64,000 nucleotides of DNA, taken from Hippophae tibetana. Taxonomy: Eukaryota; Streptophyta; Magnoliopsida; Rosales; Elaeagnaceae. Under the pieces are notes generated by a model that worked only from the letters and a program-made list of their open reading frames with translations, did no database searches and was not told where the DNA came from. Position 1 is the first letter of the stretch. Each line of letters starts with the position of its first letter. The stretch is from positions 23,221,001-23,285,000 of the forward strand of contig CM072803.1 in the NCBI GenBank assembly GCA_037013495.1, given 5' to 3'. This document shows, one piece after another, positions 59,211 through 64,000 of the stretch. A program made the translations under genes and the position numbers.

Positions 59211-60560
59211 TATGCTTATAGGAATAGAACATCTTCATATCAAGATCAAGATAAAGGAAAATGAGATAAAAATCCTATAAGAACAACTCAAGTTGTTATA
59301 CCTCAAGAAATCTCTATGGAGACAGTAAAAACCAAGAAGAACTTAATTGTTCAAAAAAGCTCTTATAGTCTAAAAACTCAAAAGAGGAATTTTCATTGAA
59401 AATTCAATCAAAATATGGTGAAACTTCTAAAGAAATAATTCAAAATGAAAAGTAAGAACCTAACAGTTCAAAAGAGAGTAAAATCTCATAAACAAAAAAA
59501 AAACTCAATTGGACAGATGAAGTAGAAAACGACTTCTGTGGTATATAATGGTCCAAAATCAAGAATCTATAACAATTGGGCATAAACTAATAAAGTTATT
59601 CTAAGAATTAGTGGAGTAACTCATAAAGCCTTTACCAATAGAATGGAAGTTAAAGACAGTTATGTCAATTACAAAATACCAAAACTAATAACTCTAGAAG
59701 AGATAGTAAGAAATTATTCTACAACATTACAACAACAATCAATAGCAGCAAGCAGAGAAGTTCCCAAACCAAAGGTGCTTCTAAAAAAAGCATTCAACAT
59801 AGAAGTACTATGTGTACTAAGGAGTCAAATGTAATGCCAAATTTACAATGAACTTAGAAAGATTGATAACTTTATTGAGATCAAAGTAAATTATTCAACT
59901 AGTTAAATCATCATTATTTCTCATAGTATCATGACCCTTTTAGAGGAAGATGGTAAAAAAATTACTAAATATGAAGCCAAATTTAACAACAACGACTTGA
60001 AATTTGGTCAAGAAACAAGGAAAATATTTTGTTTCTATGCCAAAAAACCAACAAAGATCACAAATGCATTTATTGCATCAAAGATTGAGAAAACGAATAT
60101 CGTCATCATCAAAAATATTATCGGTAGAAAATAACAAAGAAGAATAAAGAGAGGAATTATCGGTAGAAAATGACAAAGAAAATAAAGAAGTAGTCTCACA
60201 TCTTAAATAGAAGCATGTGACAAGGAAAAAAGTAGTGGTTATTATGAAAAGCAAAAAAGCAGATGAATTATTAAAGCAAGGAGAAATAGTAATCTTGCTC
60301 TTATAAACATGGATTACTTGTGCTATAAGAGGAACCTTGTTTTCATTTCAAAACACACAGAAAATCTGAACACTCTGCTCTGAAAAAATACACAAATTCT
60401 AGCATAGAAATACCCTCTATACCAGAAATCCAAAACCAGTAAGAATATACTCAATAATTATGAGCGGTTAAGAATCTATTTAAGGTTCTTAATTAGTCTT
60501 AAGTTTGTAATAATTACTATCTTATGAAAAAAATAGAGTTCAGTTACTCTTTCTTAATAA

Positions 60561-61272
60561 GTCAAAAATTGGACATCATCTATGTATGAATGCAGAAGGC
60601 TCACCATTGTCAGAAGTGTGTTGATGTTTGAGTAAAGCTAAGACATAACCAATGTAATAGAATGAGACGAAAAGAAGGGAAGATCGTACTAAACTCATTA
60701 AATTTCAGGTATAATAATTATAAATTTAAACTAGTTAAGAATTTTAAATGTTTAGATATTTACTTACCAATTATAATATTGATAAACAAAAAGATGGAAA
60801 TAGAAAGAAAATTAAAAAATTAGTTACAGGAATAAACAACTAGTTCCAACATTAAAATGAAAGGTAAAAAGCTAATTCTATTAGGAAATTTTGATAAAGG
60901 TTATCTCTTAACCTTAAATGATTATTTCAAAGATGAATATGAAATTTATCTTGAAAATTTTAAAAAGTTCTACTTATTAGATATCTATACATATTATATT
61001 AAAGTTATCACAAGTATCATAAAACATAATGTTTTAAGAACATTAAAAAACTATTTTAATAAAAAAAATATGTAAGAATACAAGAAGAATTTAACAAAAT
61101 AATATTTGAATACTACTTTTTTAAAGATTATAAATATAATGTATGTATACAAAAAAAAACTTGTTTGTATATTACGAATAGAAAAAAACATGAATTCAAC
61201 GCATATGAGTTATCAAAGCTCTAGTAACTTAACTAGTACATTAAGATCAATTTGACTGAAATTCCATAATAG
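60561..61272. other. AT-rich region right of the pararetrovirus
   Basis: It holds an unrecognised open frame (60857-61075, 72 codons, KGKKLILLGNFDKGYLLTLN). Its composition resembles the viral fossil, so it may be a further, separate viral piece. No family could be named. Confidence 0.4.
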
Positions 61273-61542
61273 TAATTTCTATTGATCAAAAATTCCCAAA
61301 TTTATATCAGAATCATAGGAATAGGAATCGATGAAAAAGTTAAAACCATAATATTAAGGATACCAATGATATTAATTATAAAATCCAATGACATTTTAGA
61401 ATTTTCTAATTTCTATTGATCAAAAATTCCCAAATTTATATCAGAATCATAGGAATAGGAATCGATGAAAAAGTTAAAACCATAATATTAAGGATACCAA
61501 TGATATTAATTATAAAATCCAATGACATTTTAGAATTTTCTA
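61273..61542. repeat. Exact tandem duplication, 135-bp unit x2
   Basis: The unit TAATTTCTATTGATC...GAATTTTC occurs at 61273-61407 and again at 61408-61542 with no difference found by eye. A duplication this clean among decayed neighbours must be recent, or an assembly artefact. Confidence 0.9.
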
Positions 61543-62103
61543 CAAACCTCATATATAAATGAAAAAATGCTAAACCTAAAAGACATTTTAGATATATATA
61601 TATATACATAAAGGTTTGACAAATTGTTTAATACTTGGTTTTTTTTGTCGTGCCTAGTAATTTTTTTTTATAATACGCCATGTAACTGTCAACTTTTCTT
61701 TATGACCTAACCCTTTGTTCTCAGCTGCAAACTAATACACGGATATCTTCACGTAACGCCTACTAAGTGTTGACCTTATGATTTTATTGTGTCAACAAAC
61801 ATTGAACATTTCCAACCCAGCATGAGTACTCGGCAAAAATATGAGGAGGACATAACACCACCGCTGCCACTACAAGTTAGTGCTGAAAAGTGAGCAAGTT
61901 GTCAATAATTCTTCGAAAAATTACTTGGATGGAAGAGTAACAACTTCTGAAACTAGTAACGAGTGAATCACAAATTACAGCTTTAGATTTTATGCTTTCC
62001 ATTTATTGTGCGAGGTAGAAAAGGGGCGTGAAAAACAATAAGTCTTCATTTCCCTCACTTATTTTTCCTTCCAATGATCTTAAAGTGCACTTTCATAGTA
62101 CAA
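61543..62103. other. Intergenic region and 3' UTR of the MRS2 gene
   Basis: No separate gene is visible. The right part is the 3' untranslated region of the magnesium transporter gene, read on the minus strand. Confidence 0.6.
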
Positions 62104-64000
62104 TTATAGTGGCATGAGTCTTCGGCGTTTGAAGAACCAGACAAATGAACAGAATATGAAGGCACCGGTAATCCCTGTAATTATAAGGACCCATCTAAAT
62201 GCATGAGGTACGTCAAAAAATGAAATTGGAAAATTCATTCCAAAAACTCCAGCTACAACTCCAAAGATTGCAACCACAAATGTTGCCGTCGTAAGTAGTA
62301 GCTCAAATTGAATCAGCTGGTTTCGGACATTATCCTGCAGGAACATAATTCACACATCAGCTATTTTATTTAATTTCCAATCACTAATTTAAAACTCGAG
62401 CAACAGAGCTTCAATTCCGGCAATGATATGTTCTTTTGGCTTTCTTCAAAGGCTACAAAGAAATAAAAATTGCATAGGATCTATACAAGGACAATTTCAA
62501 TGCTCATGCCATAACAATTGTTTTTTTTCTTCTTTGCATCAAGCATCCTTAATGAATAGCAATTCGCTTAATTTAATCATCTGAGTAACCCAGCATTAAA
62601 TAACATCAATTAACCAAATCACACGAAAAATGCATGTGCATATGAGCATACACATGGACATTAAACATACCAGCTGAATGTTTATGAAATCCTCAGTATC
62701 ATCAATGTATTCCTTCAACTGAAACACAGCATAATTTAAAACAAACAATAAGCTAAGCTATTAAGAGTGCATAAGGTAAAGAAAAGGAGAAAAATAACTA
62801 TTGGTTTTCTGGTTACCGATGTCAATTTATTAAGAGTGCTGTCAATGACAACAAAATATGCTTCCAGCAACATCTCAAGCTCTTCTATATTCTCCGTAGT
62901 GTTATCTGAACTTCTCATGCTATCATGTCGACTCCTTGCTATGCTTAAGCTCTTTTCAAGCCTTCGAGAATCAGGTGGTGAAGAGACAGGAGAGACAGGG
63001 GCAGAAAGAGATGCACCATCACTTGATCTGAACCCTAAAATAGATTGATCCCCATAAAATGATGCCTCCATTCTTCTTTTCTTTTCAGTTAAATACATCT
63101 CTGCCATATCCCCATCATCATCCATGAGTTGCTCAATTTCATCCCTAACCTAGACAAGCACATGTCAAGGATAAGTGGCATGCAATAACATAAGCATTTA
63201 GAAGCTTTATGCTTACATAAATAACATGTGTACATTCAGTACCTTCTGAACTCTCCGAGTCAATGCTACAAGTCTACTTTTCAATCGACGCGCACGTTCC
63301 AAGTTTAATGTACTGATTTTAGATGTAAGTTCATCAAGCAATGGATATGCTTCAATTTCTAACTCTGATGCCTATAGAAAAATTGGCAAACATAAACCCT
63401 TACTAATTGGAACAAGTAATCAACAACTGACTAGCAAGTTATAACAGCCCACATTAACAGAGAGAATTCTCCAGCTTACTAGCAATACAGAGAGAAAACT
63501 CCTTAGTTGATACTTGCATTGTTTGATTTCAACAGACTATTCATCCATTCATAATATATTGATTACACAGCATGATAATAAAAAGAAAAGCAATGAATTA
63601 TCTTTTCACACACCTGAGAGTCAAGAAACGTACAAGCAGCCTCCAGAGCAACTTCTAAAGCTCTAAATTCGAAGGGTAAATAGTCGGGAGATTGATTACC
63701 AAAGACGTTGTCAAAGTTTCTACTTCCTCTCCTCCGACTCAAATCTTCACTGTCTGATTGCCAGACTTCGCCTACTCCAGTTGCAGTCAATCGCCGTTTT
63801 AGCTCCGAAACATATTGTAATACGTAGCTATCGAGGGAATTCAGAAGCAAAACCTCATCAGCAGTGATGATACACCTGATCTGCTCCAGATTTACAACAA
63901 TAGCCTTCTCTCTACCGAGAATGGTTGATGGATATACAAAGAGAGGATCAAGTAGGCGTAGATCACGGGCAGGAAGATCACAACGACGCATCATGGTGAA
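62104..64000 (-). CDS. MRS2-like: Magnesium transporter MRS2/CorA family, MRS2-1/10-like, 5'-truncated by window edge
   Basis: Exons in transcript order: 64000-63614 (continues beyond the window), 63371-63243, 63149-62817, 62718-62671, 62334-62104. These give 375 in-frame residues; relatives have about 440, so roughly 65-70 N-terminal residues are missing. The visible start FTMMRRCDLPARDLRLLDPLFVYPS is internal, not the gene start. The soluble domain has the CorA helical bundle (FEFRALEVALEAACTFLDSQ). A serine-rich variable stretch follows (SAPVSPVSSPPDSRRLEKS), then IEELEMLLEAYFVVID. The last exon carries two membrane helices around the GMN motif (GVFGMNF), which selects Mg2+ at the pentamer pore mouth, and ends RRRLMPL. 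Plant MRS2-1/10 proteins are Mg2+ channels; several family members act at the vacuolar membrane. All junctions are in phase and nothing is broken. The 48-bp fourth exon is easily overlooked. Confidence 0.95.

Larger units (their letters stand above)
54900..60560 (+). pseudogene. Endogenous caulimovirid (plant pararetrovirus), heavily decayed
   Basis: Along the plus strand, fragments appear in the order of a caulimovirid polyprotein: movement-protein-like sequence (about 55040-55320), a coat-protein-type region ending in a CCHC zinc finger (about 57290-57360), reverse transcriptase (about 58120-58430) and RNase H (about 58840-59210). Movement protein together with RT/RNase H, and no integrase, distinguishes it from an LTR retrotransposon. 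A single MP-CP-RT-RH order resembles Petuvirus and Florendovirus; the genus is an inference. Every domain has several stops and frameshifts, and in the YxDD box the second Asp is Asn. It cannot make protein and is a genomic fossil. Unidentified frames follow at 59643-59834 and 59931-60134. A CTATAAGAGGAACC sequence near 60318 could be the old viral TATA region. Confidence 0.85.

Noticed and set aside
54900-60560. First considered a gypsy retrotransposon because of the RT and RNase H
   Set aside because: No integrase or LTRs, and movement-protein motifs occur upstream, so a caulimovirid fits better.
62767-63048. Plus-strand 93-codon frame
   Set aside because: Antisense of an MRS2 exon with confirmed splice sites and conserved protein.

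Overview
The window is nuclear DNA of a dicot plant. It is very AT-rich, its genes have GT-AG introns, and it is full of plant retrotransposons and transposons. The species cannot be fixed from the sequence. I see no bacterial or organellar genes, no rRNA, tRNA or CRISPR arrays.

Six plant genes look intact or nearly so: a group IIa WRKY transcription factor (WRKY40-like, 5863-7692, +, 5 exons, 311 aa); a family-1 UDP-glycosyltransferase of the UGT74 type (18235-20205, +, 2 exons, 456 aa); a group II cyclic-nucleotide-gated channel (CNGC5/6/9-like, 22499-25308, -, 7 exons, 740 aa); a single-exon membrane-anchored kinase whose kinase domain is split by a roughly 300-residue insert (35419-37530, +, 703 aa); a small conserved single-pass membrane protein (53264-54319, +, 2 exons, 82 aa); and the 3' part of an MRS2/CorA magnesium transporter (62104-64000, -, 5 exons, running off the right edge). 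They form no pathway or cluster. Each is an ordinary single gene separated by repeats.

The rest is a layered record of mobile DNA. 8184-15923: a Copia-type element with about 1.2-kb LTRs whose interior holds only a broken gag. A complete 1,983-bp solo LTR, with a perfect 5-bp target-site duplication and a G-box-rich promoter, sits inside its 3' LTR. 20251-21593: a duplicated segment behind the UGT gene, with a perfect 25-bp hairpin in one copy. 38160-41430: a decayed Copia gag-pol on the minus strand. 42724-43336: an intron-containing fragment of a LAMMER (AFC-type) kinase. 44925-48599: a Mutator-like element with long terminal inverted repeats, a dead transposase and a nested MITE-like insert. 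50652-50990: a compact TRIM element with two 120-bp LTRs, a perfect tRNA-iMet primer site and a polypurine tract. 51751-51992: degenerate telomere-like repeats. About 54900-60560: a heavily decayed endogenous caulimovirid (plant pararetrovirus). Between 25453 and 35418 lies 10 kb of gene-free AT-rich DNA with diverged tandem repeats.

No clearly new biological system was found. The most informative points are the dated nesting at 8-16 kb, the multi-G-box LTR promoter, the activation-segment insert of the kinase, the unusual sugar-donor box of the UGT, and the endogenous pararetrovirus.
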